Assembly (NCBI RefSeq): GCF_001807485.1
Contig: NZ_KV789188.1
Span: 1-64,000 of the forward strand
Reading direction: 5' to 3'
DNA from: Corynebacterium sp. HMSC08A12
Lineage (GTDB): Bacteria; Actinomycetota; Actinomycetes; Mycobacteriales; Mycobacteriaceae
Length of the DNA stretch: 64,000 nt
This document shows positions 1 through 10,000 of the stretch, one piece after another. A program made the position numbers and the translations under genes. Below the pieces are notes generated by a model. The model ran no database searches. It saw nothing but the letters and a program-made list of their open reading frames with translations, and was not told where the DNA came from. Each line of letters starts with the position of its first letter. The first letter of the stretch is position 1.

Positions 1-441
1 GCGTAACCACCACCAACCCACAATCCATGCGAGCTGATGGAGCACTGAAACAAGTCACAAAAGTAAATAAGACATACAATGCATCAGAATCAACACAAAG
101 GTTGGTCAACAAAGTATCTAAACTTGGTTCATCACGCTATTGAGTTCTCAAACAACCTACGCACACAACAAACACACCACACAATCGGTGGCAGCCACGT
201 TGCGACGGATCACGAGTGTAAAGCAACCGTGAAAATAAAGCAAATTCCCGGTAAACAACCCGCTGCACTCGCACACACGAACTGTTTTTACAGCTTTAAA
301 GTGATTGGCCAAACGCTTATGACTTCCAGCGTTCCGAGAGTCTGTAACTCGCGGCGCCGTGTCGCGCTGACTTGGATTAATGTACACACACCCCACGACA
401 AACACAAACCCGCAGGCCACAGGCCGTTTCTAAGAGGTGTT
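1..441. other. Gene-free, relatively AT-rich stretch
   Basis: No convincing gene is seen. The only long frame (79-480, plus strand) has a composition unlike a protein of this genome (many His, Thr and Asn, no recognisable domain), no ribosome binding site, and runs into the 3' end of the convergent membrane-protein gene. The stretch is visibly less GC-rich than its neighbours. Confidence 0.5.
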
Positions 442-1740
442 CTAGGCCTCCGAATCCAGGCCCAGATTTTCCTGAATTGACTCATGGGCCGTATCGAAGC
501 GCCCGATGCCCCATCGCAGCGCTGCGAATACGATCACTGTCACCACACCTACGGCTCCAAAGATGGTAGCGACGGGGCCCGGCAGGCCGGTACCAGCCTC
601 ATCAATCTCTTGAACCGAGACGATAATCACCGCCATCGCGGCCGACATCGGCATGATGGCTAGAACGCTCGCCACCCACCTCATCCACCCGCTGAAGCGG
701 TTGCTCACCCAGAAGCTCACGATTGCCATCAGGCCAAAGACCATTGCCACTGTCAGAGCAATAAGCAGGGTCATCAGTAGACCCTTTCCGCTTACGTGCA
801 GTTCTAGATCGCCGATCCCCGGGAACAGCGCACTAAATAGCGTGAACTCCGCCGTCCCGATCAGAACTAATAAAGCCACACCCGGCAGCCACAAAACTAG
901 CCGACCCATAGCCTTGGCGTACCAGCGGCGTCGGTCACCCGAAAGCACGAGCCAAGTGCGCAAGCTCGAGTTCAGCGTCTCACCCAGGTAGCAGGCAGCT
1001 ACCGGCAGAATCATCGCTGCTGGGTACAGCCACATCGCGCCACTAGGCGTTAGCCCCGATGCGAACCAGCCGATCACACCGATGACTATCGCGATGAATC
1101 CAGCCAGGTGCATCCAAGCCATGAACCCATCGATCCGCCAGGAGGCAATGTAGTTGAGCGCCGTGGGGTTTTCGCCCTTCTTTTCTTGTTGACGCCACCT
1201 CGTCTCCGCGTTAAACAATTCAGCCCACTTGGCTTTATCCGCTTGGGTGGTCTCGTCTTCCTCGGTATCGCTCGTGGAACCCTTGACGACCTCACTATTA
1301 TCCCCGACACGTGTCAGAGCCCCGATGATGCTGGCCACATGCACGAGGAAGACGAATCCTAGGACAACCCAGAATGCCGGGATGTGCCAATTGAAAATTA
1401 GCGAAAGAACGTAGCCTAAAAGCATCGCTCCGCAGACGGCTGCCGATGCAACTGGCATTACTATCAGGAGGTTTCGGCGGATATCCGCCACACTCATTCC
1501 CAGAGCGCGAAGCTGAGCCTTGTCCCACACTGCGGTGATCGGCTGCAGACCCAGCGAAAAGCCAAATAGTAGGTATACCCCCAGCTTGAACCCGTTGATT
1601 TCCTCTCCGCCCATTAAGAAGAACAGGAGCAAAAGAATGAACACGGCGCCAAAGCCAAGGTTCCCGGATTTAGCCAGCAGCTGGCGCATGGCCAGTTTCC
1701 AGTGCGTTCCCCAGGGCAGGGGTCGGTGGGTGGTCTCCAA
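442..1740 (-). CDS. ABC transporter-associated multispanning membrane protein
   Basis: A 432-residue integral membrane protein with about ten predicted hydrophobic segments: four in residues 27-142, the rest from about 200 to 420. The two halves are joined by a charged cytoplasmic loop (about 143-195, rich in Glu, Lys and Gln). It is the last gene of a GntR - ATPase - permease operon and begins with TTG two bases after the ATPase stop; a GGAAGGGAG-like ribosome site lies in the ATPase 3' end. The arrangement is that of YtrA-type envelope-stress ABC systems, so the likely role is the membrane part of an exporter. The substrate cannot be read from sequence. A copy of the dispersed GGCGTCA motif lies in the variable loop. 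Confidence 0.75.
   Translation of the reverse strand: METTHRPLPWGTHWKLAMRQLLAKSGNLGFGAVFILLLLFFLMGGEEINGFKLGVYLLFGFSLGLQPITAVWDKAQLRALGMSVADIRRNLLIVMPVASAAVCGAMLLGYVLSLIFNWHIPAFWVVLGFVFLVHVASIIGALTRVGDNSEVVKGSTSDTEEDETTQADKAKWAELFNAETRWRQQEKKGENPTALNYIASWRIDGFMAWMHLAGFIAIVIGVIGWFASGLTPSGAMWLYPAAMILPVAACYLGETLNSSLRTWLVLSGDRRRWYAKAMGRLVLWLPGVALLVLIGTAEFTLFSALFPGIGDLELHVSGKGLLMTLLIALTVAMVFGLMAIVSFWVSNRFSGWMRWVASVLAIMPMSAAMAVIIVSVQEIDEAGTGLPGPVATIFGAVGVVTVIVFAALRWGIGRFDTAHESIQENLGLDSEA
1178..1196 (-). repeat. Dispersed GGCGTCA motif copy
   Basis: Minus-strand copy: GGCGTCA followed by ACAAGAAAAGAA. It lies in the charged cytoplasmic loop of the ABC membrane protein. Confidence 0.7.
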
Positions 1741-1742
1741 GG

Positions 1743-2675
1743 CTAGAACTCCCTTCCGGTCAGCGCTAGCACCGCCTGCTCTAGGTCCGCGCTGCTCACA
1801 CGCACTCCACTGCCCTCAATGCGTGCGGCGAGGTCCTGCACGCTATCGGTTTCCAGCCCGTGAGTATCTAGGACTACCCGGCGTAGGCCGGAGGACGTGG
1901 CGTCATTAAGAACAGAACCAGTGGCCCCAACCTCGCCGAGCGTGGCTTCGACTGCCGCGGCGGAACCAGAGAGGATCGCGATGCGTTCGGTGATGGCGTC
2001 GAGGGTGCCGACTCCCGTAATGCGGCCCTTGTCGAGGAGGACGACGGAATCGAGGATGCGAGCAGCGTCGTCGACGTGGTGGGTGGAGAGGATGAATGTG
2101 CGCGGGTTGCGCTCGACATCCTGCAGCAAGAGTTTGTAGAACAACTCGCGATTCTGGACGTCAAGGCCCAGGTAGGGCTCATCGAGGAGAGTGACGGGGC
2201 ACTGCGCAGCCAGTCCAATAACGATCGAGACCAGGGATTTTTGTCCGCGCGAGAGCTTAGACAGGGGTTTGCGCGTATCGACCTCGAAATCCTCGCAGAG
2301 CTGGTCCGCATAGCGCTGGTCCCAGGTCTCCCAGCGGGCGGCGACCACACTGAGTAACTGCTTGACCTTAATATCCGAAGGCCACGGCACATCGGGGCCA
2401 GACAGAATCAAGCTGTTCAGTACTTCCGTGTTGTCGTAGACCGGCTGGCCGCCAATGAGAACCTCGCCCTTGGCCCGCAGCTGGCCGGCAATCGTGCGCA
2501 GCAGAGTGGTCTTACCAGCGCCGTTGCGGCCGATAAGGCCATAGACGCGACCCCCTGGCAGGTGCGCCGTCACGCCATCAAGGGCGTGAGTGAAGCCGAG
2601 CCTGCGCCTGACATCACGCAGCTCGATATCGGGGGCGACGCCAGAGGCTGCGTCGGGATACGTAGTGGCAATCAT
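1743..2675 (-). CDS. ABC transporter ATP-binding protein
   Basis: A 310-residue ABC ATPase. Walker A is GRNGAGKTT (about residues 49-57), the signature is LSRGQ, Walker B is VTLLDEP, and the switch histidine is in STHHVDD. The last 80 or so residues are a variable C-terminal extension of the kind seen in single-domain export ATPases. The start ATG overlaps the TGA of the upstream GntR gene (ATGA), so the two are translationally coupled, and the membrane subunit follows at once. The probable role is energising the exporter encoded downstream, under control of the GntR protein. The substrate is unknown. Confidence 0.88.
   Translation of the reverse strand: MIATTYPDAASGVAPDIELRDVRRRLGFTHALDGVTAHLPGGRVYGLIGRNGAGKTTLLRTIAGQLRAKGEVLIGGQPVYDNTEVLNSLILSGPDVPWPSDIKVKQLLSVVAARWETWDQRYADQLCEDFEVDTRKPLSKLSRGQKSLVSIVIGLAAQCPVTLLDEPYLGLDVQNRELFYKLLLQDVERNPRTFILSTHHVDDAARILDSVVLLDKGRITGVGTLDAITERIAILSGSAAAVEATLGEVGATGSVLNDATSSGLRRVVLDTHGLETDSVQDLAARIEGSGVRVSSADLEQAVLALTGREF
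1899..1917 (+). repeat. Dispersed GGCGTCA motif copy
   Basis: GGCGTCATTAAGAACAGAA. It falls in the variable C-terminal extension of the ABC ATPase, outside the conserved nucleotide-binding core. Confidence 0.75.
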
Positions 2676-3046
2676 TCGTAGAGTCCTCGACTTTCTGCGA
2701 CTTTGTCCATGAGGGTTTTCAGCTGTGTGCGATTCATGCCCAACTTGGCGGCCTCGTCGACGAGAGGAACCAAATAACTGGCAGCGAAAGCCTCCTTACG
2801 CAAGGTCAGGATTCGCTCGCGGGCGCCGTGTTCAACGAACATCCCCACGCCGCGCCTCTTGGCCAACACGCCCTGATCGACAAGTAGCGCCAACCCTTTT
2901 CTGGCGGTTGCGGGGTTGATGCTGTGAAATTCTGCGAGTTCGTTAGTCGATGGCGCGCGTTCGCCCTCAGGAAGTGACCCATCCACGATCGCGTCCGCGA
3001 TGAGGTCTGCGACCTGCTGAAAAAGCGGAGTCGACGATTCATTCAT
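2672..3046 (-). CDS. GntR-family (YtrA-type) transcriptional repressor
   Basis: A 124-residue protein. It has an N-terminal winged helix-turn-helix (about residues 8-75, with the typical APSTNELAE and NPATARKGL helices, then GVLAKRRGVGMFV) and a short C-terminal helical tail. That is the YtrA subfamily, which lacks a large effector domain and is normally encoded first in an ABC operon, as here. It probably represses its own operon (regulator, ATPase, membrane protein). A palindrome 80-105 bases upstream is a good operator candidate. Confidence 0.88.
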   Translation of the reverse strand: MNESSTPLFQQVADLIADAIVDGSLPEGERAPSTNELAEFHSINPATARKGLALLVDQGVLAKRRGVGMFVEHGARERILTLRKEAFAASYLVPLVDEAAKLGMNRTQLKTLMDKVAESRGLYE

Positions 3047-3128
3047 GAGGCACCTCCTTCGGTCTGCGACTTAACAAGCTCCCAGTGCGTTCTGCGCTTC
3101 AGCGCATTCTCAACACACTTAGTTAGTT

Positions 3129-3152
3129 GGTTGGTTACTTGCGTAACTAACC
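3129..3152. promoter_or_regulatory. Palindromic operator candidate for the GntR operon
   Basis: GGTTGGTTAC - TTGC - GTAACTAACC: two ten-base arms with one mismatch, in the gap between the divergent GntR operon and the NYN gene. Position and symmetry suggest autoregulation by the YtrA-type protein. Binding is inferred. Confidence 0.6.
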
Positions 3153-3233
3153 ATACAACAAAGTTTTCAGGCATGCTAGAGGGAAAGAACACGCAAGAAC
3201 TAGTTACGAACGAAACGAAAAGAGCAATGAACA

Positions 3234-4604
3234 ATGTTGGAACGCACACAGGTCTATGTCGACACGTCTTACCTGCTAGCAAGCTTTTATAACTCCTGGG
3301 ACACCGGGGCGCGCGCCCAGTTAGAGATCGACCTTCCGGAGGTCGTAGCAGTCCTCGGCCAGATGATCCAGGACCAGCTGAAGCAGCCCGTTCACCGGCA
3401 GTTTTGGTACGACGGCATCCCCGATTCCGGCCCCCACCGCTACCAGCGCTCCCTGCGCAGCGAGCCAGGCGTGCAGCTGCGCGCCGGTCAGCTGATCGAA
3501 TGGGGCGACCGCCGCACCCAAAAGGCAGTGGATACGCGCCTGGTCGCGGACATCGTTATCGCCGCGATGAAGCGCCAGGTATCCGACATCGTGCTCGTTT
3601 CTGGTGACGCCGACATGCTACCCGGTGTTGAAGAAGCCGTCGCCGCAGGCATCCGTGTGCATCTATACGGCTTCGGCTGGGATTCCATGTCCTCCGCCCT
3701 GCGCTTCGCCTGCGATACAACCACGATCCTGGACCCGCGCGAGGACTTCCGCGACACCATGCGCCTGCAAGTGCTGGAAGGCCCCCTGCCAGCCGGCGAG
3801 CAGCCCGAACAGCCCGAGGACAAGCCCCTGGGCGATGCGGAAGAGCCGGCGGATTCGAGTCCGTGCGTGCTCACCGCCGCCGATGCTCCCGGGGATGGGC
3901 CTGCCGATGAAAACTCAGCCAAGGAGGGCGCCGTCGGCAATGCGGACGCGACCGGACCCGCGGACTCGGCCAAACCACAGACTCCGGGTACTCCCCAGAT
4001 TCCAGAACCAGTGCGCAGTGGCCCAGCCGCTACCTCCCGGGGCGCCACCCATCCGAGCGTGAACCAGGAGGCCACCCCACCCCCGGCAACCCAACCCGCC
4101 ACGGAAACTGCAGCTGAGGCGGTGGATGCGGCCGAAGCTGCACAAAATGCAGACAGCGTACGACCCGCAGCGACGGAGCCCAGTACGTCGGCTGAGGCGG
4201 CGGCCGAGCCGGGCACGGCGGCGTCACAAAATAAGACGGCAGAAGCACAAGAAACAGAAACACCCAAGCCGAAGCCGCGTCCGAACCCCGGCATGATGGC
4301 GCGCCACCGCAAGCTGCGCAGCCGCTACGTGCCGCTGCCGAACGAGGTGTGGGCGACCGCGGGCGAGCAGAGCCCGTCTGACATTGGCCAGCAATACGCG
4401 GTGTGGTGGTACGACAACGTGGCGAACGAGGAACAGCGCGACAACGCCCACCTGCTGTCGGGCGGCGGGCTGCCCCCGGAGATCGACCGGCCACTGCTGC
4501 AGTTTGCTTGCGAGACTCTGCACGAGTACACGCTCTCCGAAACACAGCGCGTGGGCCTGCGCGACGGATTCCACTCCGGAATTAGGGCAATCATGCTGCG
4601 CTGA
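3234..4604 (+). CDS. NYN (PIN-like) domain protein with long disordered linker
   Basis: A 456-residue protein. Residues about 5-165 form a NYN/LabA-like nuclease-fold domain: VYVDTSYLL at the N-terminus, the acidic VLVSGDADMLPGVEEA motif, and the terminal VHLYGFG strand. These supply the Asp residues expected of a metal-dependent PIN-like ribonuclease site. Residues about 185-365 are an Ala/Pro/Glu/Thr-rich low-complexity linker. The last 90 residues (from RSRYVPLP to the end) are a compact, more conserved-looking C-terminal domain that I do not recognise. The gene starts at ATG 3234 and is divergent from the GntR operon. It sits where dprE1/dprE2 would be expected next to aftA in other corynebacteria. 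A role in RNA processing is plausible from the fold only. Confidence 0.75.
   Translation: MLERTQVYVDTSYLLASFYNSWDTGARAQLEIDLPEVVAVLGQMIQDQLKQPVHRQFWYDGIPDSGPHRYQRSLRSEPGVQLRAGQLIEWGDRRTQKAVDTRLVADIVIAAMKRQVSDIVLVSGDADMLPGVEEAVAAGIRVHLYGFGWDSMSSALRFACDTTTILDPREDFRDTMRLQVLEGPLPAGEQPEQPEDKPLGDAEEPADSSPCVLTAADAPGDGPADENSAKEGAVGNADATGPADSAKPQTPGTPQIPEPVRSGPAATSRGATHPSVNQEATPPPATQPATETAAEAVDAAEAAQNADSVRPAATEPSTSAEAAAEPGTAASQNKTAEAQETETPKPKPRPNPGMMARHRKLRSRYVPLPNEVWATAGEQSPSDIGQQYAVWWYDNVANEEQRDNAHLLSGGGLPPEIDRPLLQFACETLHEYTLSETQRVGLRDGFHSGIRAIMLR
4220..4238 (+). repeat. Dispersed GGCGTCA motif copy
   Basis: GGCGTCACAAAATAAGACG. It is inside the low-complexity linker of the NYN protein, where it is translated as ASQNK. 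Confidence 0.7.
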
Positions 4605-4686
4605 CTGAGCGGGGCGTGACGGACGCGACCCGCGCACACGGCTTCGGACAGCTGGGGTTGTCCGGGGCGTGTGCAAGAATGAAGCA

Positions 4687-6816
4687 ATGAGCTCAAGTTC
4701 CGCCACGCAGGCTGATCGGACGGTCCCCTTCACCAAGGACGCGCTGTCCATCCGCCAAACCCTCGTGCGCCTCGTTGTGACCGGTGCGCTTGCATTCGCC
4801 GGAACCACCCTGGGGTGGTACCTGATGGCGCACACGAACTTCCCCGCTTTTAACAATAGCTTCGTGCTGCGCGGACTAACTACCGCGGCCATCACCATCC
4901 TGGTCGTGCTCACCGGATTGGCCTGCTACTGGTGGGTCTACCCGGCGAAGTGGATGCTCAGTGGGCAGGCTACTGGTTCGCAGGGCAAGGGCGCGCGGAG
5001 CAAAGGTACGCAGGGCAAGGGCGCGCGGAGCAAAGATGCGCGAGGTAAGGGCTTAGGTGCACGGGGATCGCAACGGCCAGCTCTGCGCGGGTGGGTCTCC
5101 GTCCTACTGCAGCTGATCATGCACCTTGCACCGGCCGTGCTGGTGCTGGCAGCGCTGGGTATCCCGCTGGCAGCAACCCAGCTTTACCTCGGCGGAATCA
5201 GCGTAGACCAGGCGTTTCGCACGCAGTTCCTCACCCGCATGACCAACCAGCTGGGCTGGGAGGACATGGCATACATCGACCAGCCTTCCTTCTACCCTGG
5301 CCTGTGGTTCTTCAGCGGCGGATTGTTCGCCCGCACCTTTGGCCTGGCCGGCTGGGTGGCAATGCAGCCCTGGGCGCTCATCACGATGGCGATGGCCGCC
5401 AGCATGCTGGTGCCGGTGTGGCAGCGCATCTGCGGTTCACTACCTATCGCCAGCGCACTGGCACTAGTGACCGTGACGGTTACCCTGACGGTCGGCGGCG
5501 ATGAACCCTACGCGGCGATTGTGGCAATGGGCATGGCACCGGCGTTTGTCCTCGCCCGGCGCGCGCTGCACGGAGGGCGCGCCGCGCTCGTCGGATCCAT
5601 CATCTATCTGGGGCTTTCGGCCAACCTTTATACGCTGTACACAGCCGCATCCGCCCTGACGGTAGTGGTACTCGCAGTAGTCGGCGCAGTTATGGTACGC
5701 GGCATCAAACCGCTGATCCGCCTGGTGGCAATCGGCGCCGGCTCCATCGCCATCGCCCTGCTGGGCTGGGCACCATACCTATGGAGCCTGGTCACCCAGA
5801 CTCATGGATCCACCAGCACCGCGCAGCACTACCTGCCGGAAGTTGCCACACAGGTGCCCACCCCATTCTTCGAGTCTGCGGCCATTGGCATCCTCTCCAT
5901 CATCGCGCTGATCTGGATGGTTTTCCGCCGTAAAGACGGCGACGTTCGCGCCCTGACGCTCGGCCTGCTCGTCTGCTACGCATGGGTGATCCTGTCGCTG
6001 CTGATGACGGTCTTCGGCACCACGCTGCTGGGCTTCCGCATGGCCGTACCAATCAGCATTATCCTCGCCGTTTCGGGCGTGCTGGCCATCGCAGATTGGC
6101 GACTGGTGTATGTTCCGCAGCTCACGGCTGCGGCGGGCCGCATGCCTAGGAACGGCGTACTGATTAGCCGCGTAATGGCTATCGTGATGGCCGTATGTGG
6201 CATTCACTATGCGACGCAGATCCCCTTCGAGCACGAGAACCACATCGACACCGCCTACACCGATACCGACGGCGATGGGAAACGTGCGGACAAGCTTCCG
6301 GGCGATTCCGCCGTGTACTACTCGCAGGTAGACGAGGTGCTCTCCGAGGAGCTCGGCGGCCGATCCGGCAAGGTGCTGCTCACGGACGAGAAGAGCTTCA
6401 TGGCCTACTATCCGTACCACGCCTACCAGGCCTTTACCTCACACTATGCCAACCCGTTGGGCGACTTCGCTCGCCGTAACGAGGAGATCGAGGGCTGGAG
6501 CAAGATCACGGATCCCAAGGACCTGCTGGCTGCGATGGACAACGCAGAGAAAGCAAATGGGTGGAAGGCACCCGATGCGCTACTCATGCGCGGGCAGTTG
6601 GATTCCCCCGATAGCAGCGGTGACGGCGTCGACGACACCGACGGCGCTGACAGCACCACCGCCGACGGCACATTTACCTACCTGGTGGCAGATGACATCT
6701 ACCCCAGCCAGCCGAATGTACGGTTCCGCGCGATCCACTTCGATGCCTCTGCGTTCTCCGAAGGCTGGGATCTGCACCAGGTCGGGCCGTTTGTCATCGC
6801 GGTGCGCCAGCGCTGA
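4687..6816 (+). CDS. aftA: Arabinofuranosyltransferase AftA
   Basis: A GT-C type polyprenyl-phosphoarabinose-dependent transferase of about 709 residues. In this family the enzyme adds the first arabinofuranose residues to the galactan of arabinogalactan at the outer membrane face. It has a dozen or so hydrophobic segments (from about residue 30 to 510) followed by a soluble periplasmic C-terminal domain. The motif WEDMAYIDQPSFYPG lies in an extracytoplasmic loop. ATG 4687 is preferred over an in-frame GTG at 4669. Emb follows 185 bases downstream on the same strand, as in other Corynebacteriales. The first cytoplasmic loop carries an unusual basic tandem repeat (listed separately). Confidence 0.9.
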   Translation: MSSSSATQADRTVPFTKDALSIRQTLVRLVVTGALAFAGTTLGWYLMAHTNFPAFNNSFVLRGLTTAAITILVVLTGLACYWWVYPAKWMLSGQATGSQGKGARSKGTQGKGARSKDARGKGLGARGSQRPALRGWVSVLLQLIMHLAPAVLVLAALGIPLAATQLYLGGISVDQAFRTQFLTRMTNQLGWEDMAYIDQPSFYPGLWFFSGGLFARTFGLAGWVAMQPWALITMAMAASMLVPVWQRICGSLPIASALALVTVTVTLTVGGDEPYAAIVAMGMAPAFVLARRALHGGRAALVGSIIYLGLSANLYTLYTAASALTVVVLAVVGAVMVRGIKPLIRLVAIGAGSIAIALLGWAPYLWSLVTQTHGSTSTAQHYLPEVATQVPTPFFESAAIGILSIIALIWMVFRRKDGDVRALTLGLLVCYAWVILSLLMTVFGTTLLGFRMAVPISIILAVSGVLAIADWRLVYVPQLTAAAGRMPRNGVLISRVMAIVMAVCGIHYATQIPFEHENHIDTAYTDTDGDGKRADKLPGDSAVYYSQVDEVLSEELGGRSGKVLLTDEKSFMAYYPYHAYQAFTSHYANPLGDFARRNEEIEGWSKITDPKDLLAAMDNAEKANGWKAPDALLMRGQLDSPDSSGDGVDDTDGADSTTADGTFTYLVADDIYPSQPNVRFRAIHFDASAFSEGWDLHQVGPFVIAVRQR
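4981..5070 (+). repeat. In-frame 30-bp tandem repeat in aftA
   Basis: Two 30-base units that differ only in their last few bases (4981-5010 and 5011-5040), plus a third degenerate unit (5041-5070). They encode QGKGARSKGT, QGKGARSKDA and a diverged RGKGLGARGS. This gives a Lys/Arg/Gly-rich cytoplasmic loop after the second membrane segment. Copy number could vary between strains. Confidence 0.85.
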
Positions 6817-7001
6817 GTCACCCAGCGCTGAGCAATCCAACGCTAGGTAGCGGAGCTGCGCACACCAGCAGGTCCCTGGCGTCGCGCACACTGTAGGTGG
6901 CGCCACAAAAAGCTCCCTGAGTAACAGGAATTAACAAGAATCCCGGCGAATAGGCTAATTGAGTTCTGTGTTAGCCCGGCCGTGGCCTACAATTACCTGT
7001 T

Positions 7002-10000
7002 GTGTCTAAAGTTCAGCAGCCAACAGGGAAACTAAAGTTAGCGTCCATCGTCTCCGGCCTCATCGGCATGGTGATGTTCGTATCTTTGCCTTTCCTGCCT
7101 GTAAACCAGGTACAGTCCTCGTTCAACTGGCCTCAGGACGATGAACTCACTTCCGTCCAGGCGCCCCTGATCTCCTACGTCCCCCAAGACGTAGACATCA
7201 CGGTTCCGATCCAGGAAGTGCGCAACCTGGATGAAGGTGCGACAAATGTCCTGTCCACCCTCCCGCCAGAATCCACTGAGGCCACCCTCCGCGGCTTGTT
7301 CGTCCGCTCCACCGACGACAACCTCGACGTGGTCGTGCGCAACGTCGTTCCGCTGTCCATCAACAAGGACGCCCTGCAGAAGCTGCCGGACGACGCGCAG
7401 CTGCGCATCACCTCCAACTACGAATCCACCCGCGCCTGGGTCCCGGACGCAGACAAGCACCTGCACTACGCGCTGGATTCCACCATCGATGCCGACGTTC
7501 GCCCCGCCCTCACCGGCATCTACACGGACATCAAGAACACGGAGAAGAACGCCAACAACACGATCGACGCGGGCTTCCAGGCACACGTCACCGTCGATTC
7601 GCGCTTTACCTCTTCCCCGTCGGCTATCAAGTACCTGGCCATCTTCGTAGGCATCATCGCCACCGCGATCGCCCTGTACTGCCTGTACCGCATCGATATC
7701 CTCGACAAGCGGACCACGTCCCGCCGCTTGTTCCACCGCAACTGGTGGAAGCCCCGACCGCTCGACGGCGTGGTCGGCTTCATCCTGCTGGCCTGGTACT
7801 TCGTCGGCGCCAACACCTCCGATGACGGTTACCTGCTGACCATGGCCAAGGTCTCCCACGAGTCCGGCTACATGGCCAACTACTACCGGTGGTTCGGCGT
7901 ACCGGAATCCCCCTTCGGCTCGCCGTTCTACGACCTGCTGGCGCTGATGACGCAGATCTCTTCCGCATCCATCTGGATGCGCCTGCCCTCCTTGATCGCG
8001 GGCATCGTCACGTGGCTGGTCCTTTCCCGTGAGGTCATGCCGCGCCTCGGCGCCAAGATCAACCAGCGCCAAGTCGCCCACTGGACCATGGCGGCGACAT
8101 TCCTGCTGTTCTGGATGACCTTCAACAACGGCACGCGCCCGGAGCCGATCATCGCCGTGCTCTCCCTGCTGGCTTGGGTCTCCTTCGAACGCGCCATCGC
8201 CACCCACCGCCTGCTACCCGCCGCGGTCGGCACGATCATCGCCACCCTGGCGCTGGGAGCGGGCCCGACTGGCCTGATGGCCGTCTCGGCCCTGCTGGCC
8301 TCCCTGGGCGCGCTGATTCGCATTCTCACCCGCCGCCTGCCTCTGTTGGGCGCACCGAAGGGTGCCCCGAAGAAGACGGTCATTGCGGCCATCCTGGCGC
8401 AGATCGCGCCGTTCCTGGCCGCCGGCACCGCGATCCTCACGGCTGTGTTCGCAGACCAGACGCTGCGCACCGTCACCGAGGCCATCAAGCTGCGCGGAGA
8501 AATCGGCCCGTCTATGCAGTGGTTCGAGGAGTTCCGTCGCTACGAAGCCCTCATGGAGCAGACCGTCGACGGCAGCTTCCCGCGCCGCTTCACCATGGTC
8601 ATGCTGTTCTTCTGCATTGGCATCGTCGTGGCTGCCATGCTGCGCAACGGGCGCATCACCGGTGCCGCTAAGGCTCCGTCCACCCGCCTGTTGCTGATCA
8701 TTCTGGGCACGCTGTTCTTCATGACGTTCACGCCCACCAAGTGGACCCACCACTTCGGCGTGTTCGCGGGTATCGGTGCTGCGCTGACGGCTCTAGCAGC
8801 CGTTGCCGCCTCGCGCTTCGCGCTGCAGACCAGGCGCAACCAACTGCTGTTCCTGGGCTCTACCCTGATGCTGTTCGCCTTCACCCTCGCCGGCCCGAAC
8901 GGTTGGTGGTACCTGTCCTCCTACGGCGTGCCGTGGTGGGATAAGCCGGTGCAGCTCTCTGGTATCACCGCTAGCACCGTGATGCTTGCTGTATCTGTCG
9001 TGGTTCTTTTCTGGGGTGTGATCGTTGGCTTTCTTGCGGACGCCAAACGCGCCCGTGCCACCACCGAATCGGAAGTGGCAGATCTTGAACGGGCCGAGAC
9101 TAAGAAGCTCCACCAGTTCCGCGGCCTGACGGCCGCGCCAATCGCCGTGCTGACGGCCTTCACGGTCGTGTTCACCCTGGCCTCCCTGACGAAGGGCATG
9201 GTCAGCCAGTGGCCCGCCTACTCCGTGGGCAAGGGCAACATGATGGCTCTCACGGGCCAGACCTGTAACCAGGCTGCGGATGTTCTGGTGGAAACCAACA
9301 CCAACGACTCCTTCCTCCAGCCTGCCGACGGTAGCTCCCTGAAGGAATCCCTGACCAGCGGCGGGGGTCGCGGCTTCGAGCCGAACAACATCCCCGCCAA
9401 GATCGACTCCAAGTCCACCGGCGACTCCCAGGCCACGGTGGGCTCTTCCGACCAGTTCCGTAGCGAGGATTCCGGCTCCGACGACACGAACGCTTCCTCT
9501 GACCAGGGAGACACGCAGAATGCGGCGTCACAAGATAGGGCAACGAACAAGTCCGAGGAAGAGACGAGCAGCAGTGACCGCAACGACGGCAGCGACGCAT
9601 CCGGCACCACCGGCGGCCTGAAGGCCACCAAGGGCGTGAACGGATCTTATGCCGTGCTGCCGTTCGGAATTGACGCGAACAAGGTGCCAGTGGTCGGCTC
9701 GTACACCGAGGGCCTGCAGACGCCCGCAAACACTACGACCAGCTGGTACAGCCTGCCGGAGGATCGCGAGGGCCTGCCGCTGCTGGTATTCAGCGTGGCC
9801 GGGCAGGTCGGACACTTCGACATGGACGGCATCTTCAAGTACGGCCAGGAGATCAAGGTCCAGTTCGGCAAGTCCGGAGGTTCCAAGAAGGCTGAGGACT
9901 TTGAGGTGCTCGGCGAGCAGATTCCGCTGGATCCGGGCTACGCGCCCGAGTGGCGTAACCTGCGCATCCCGATGGACCAGGTGCCGGAGGATGCGGACTC

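Noticed and set aside
79..480. 133-codon plus-strand frame at the left edge
   Set aside because: Composition unlike any protein family, no ribosome site, and overlap with the 3' end of the convergent gene.
3043..3282. 79-codon minus-strand frame in the GntR/NYN gap
   Set aside because: It covers the operator region and the NYN start; no ribosome site or conserved domain.
3604..3610. GGCGTCACCAGAAACG in the NYN domain
   Set aside because: Encoded by the conserved SGDAD catalytic motif, so the DNA match may be coincidental.
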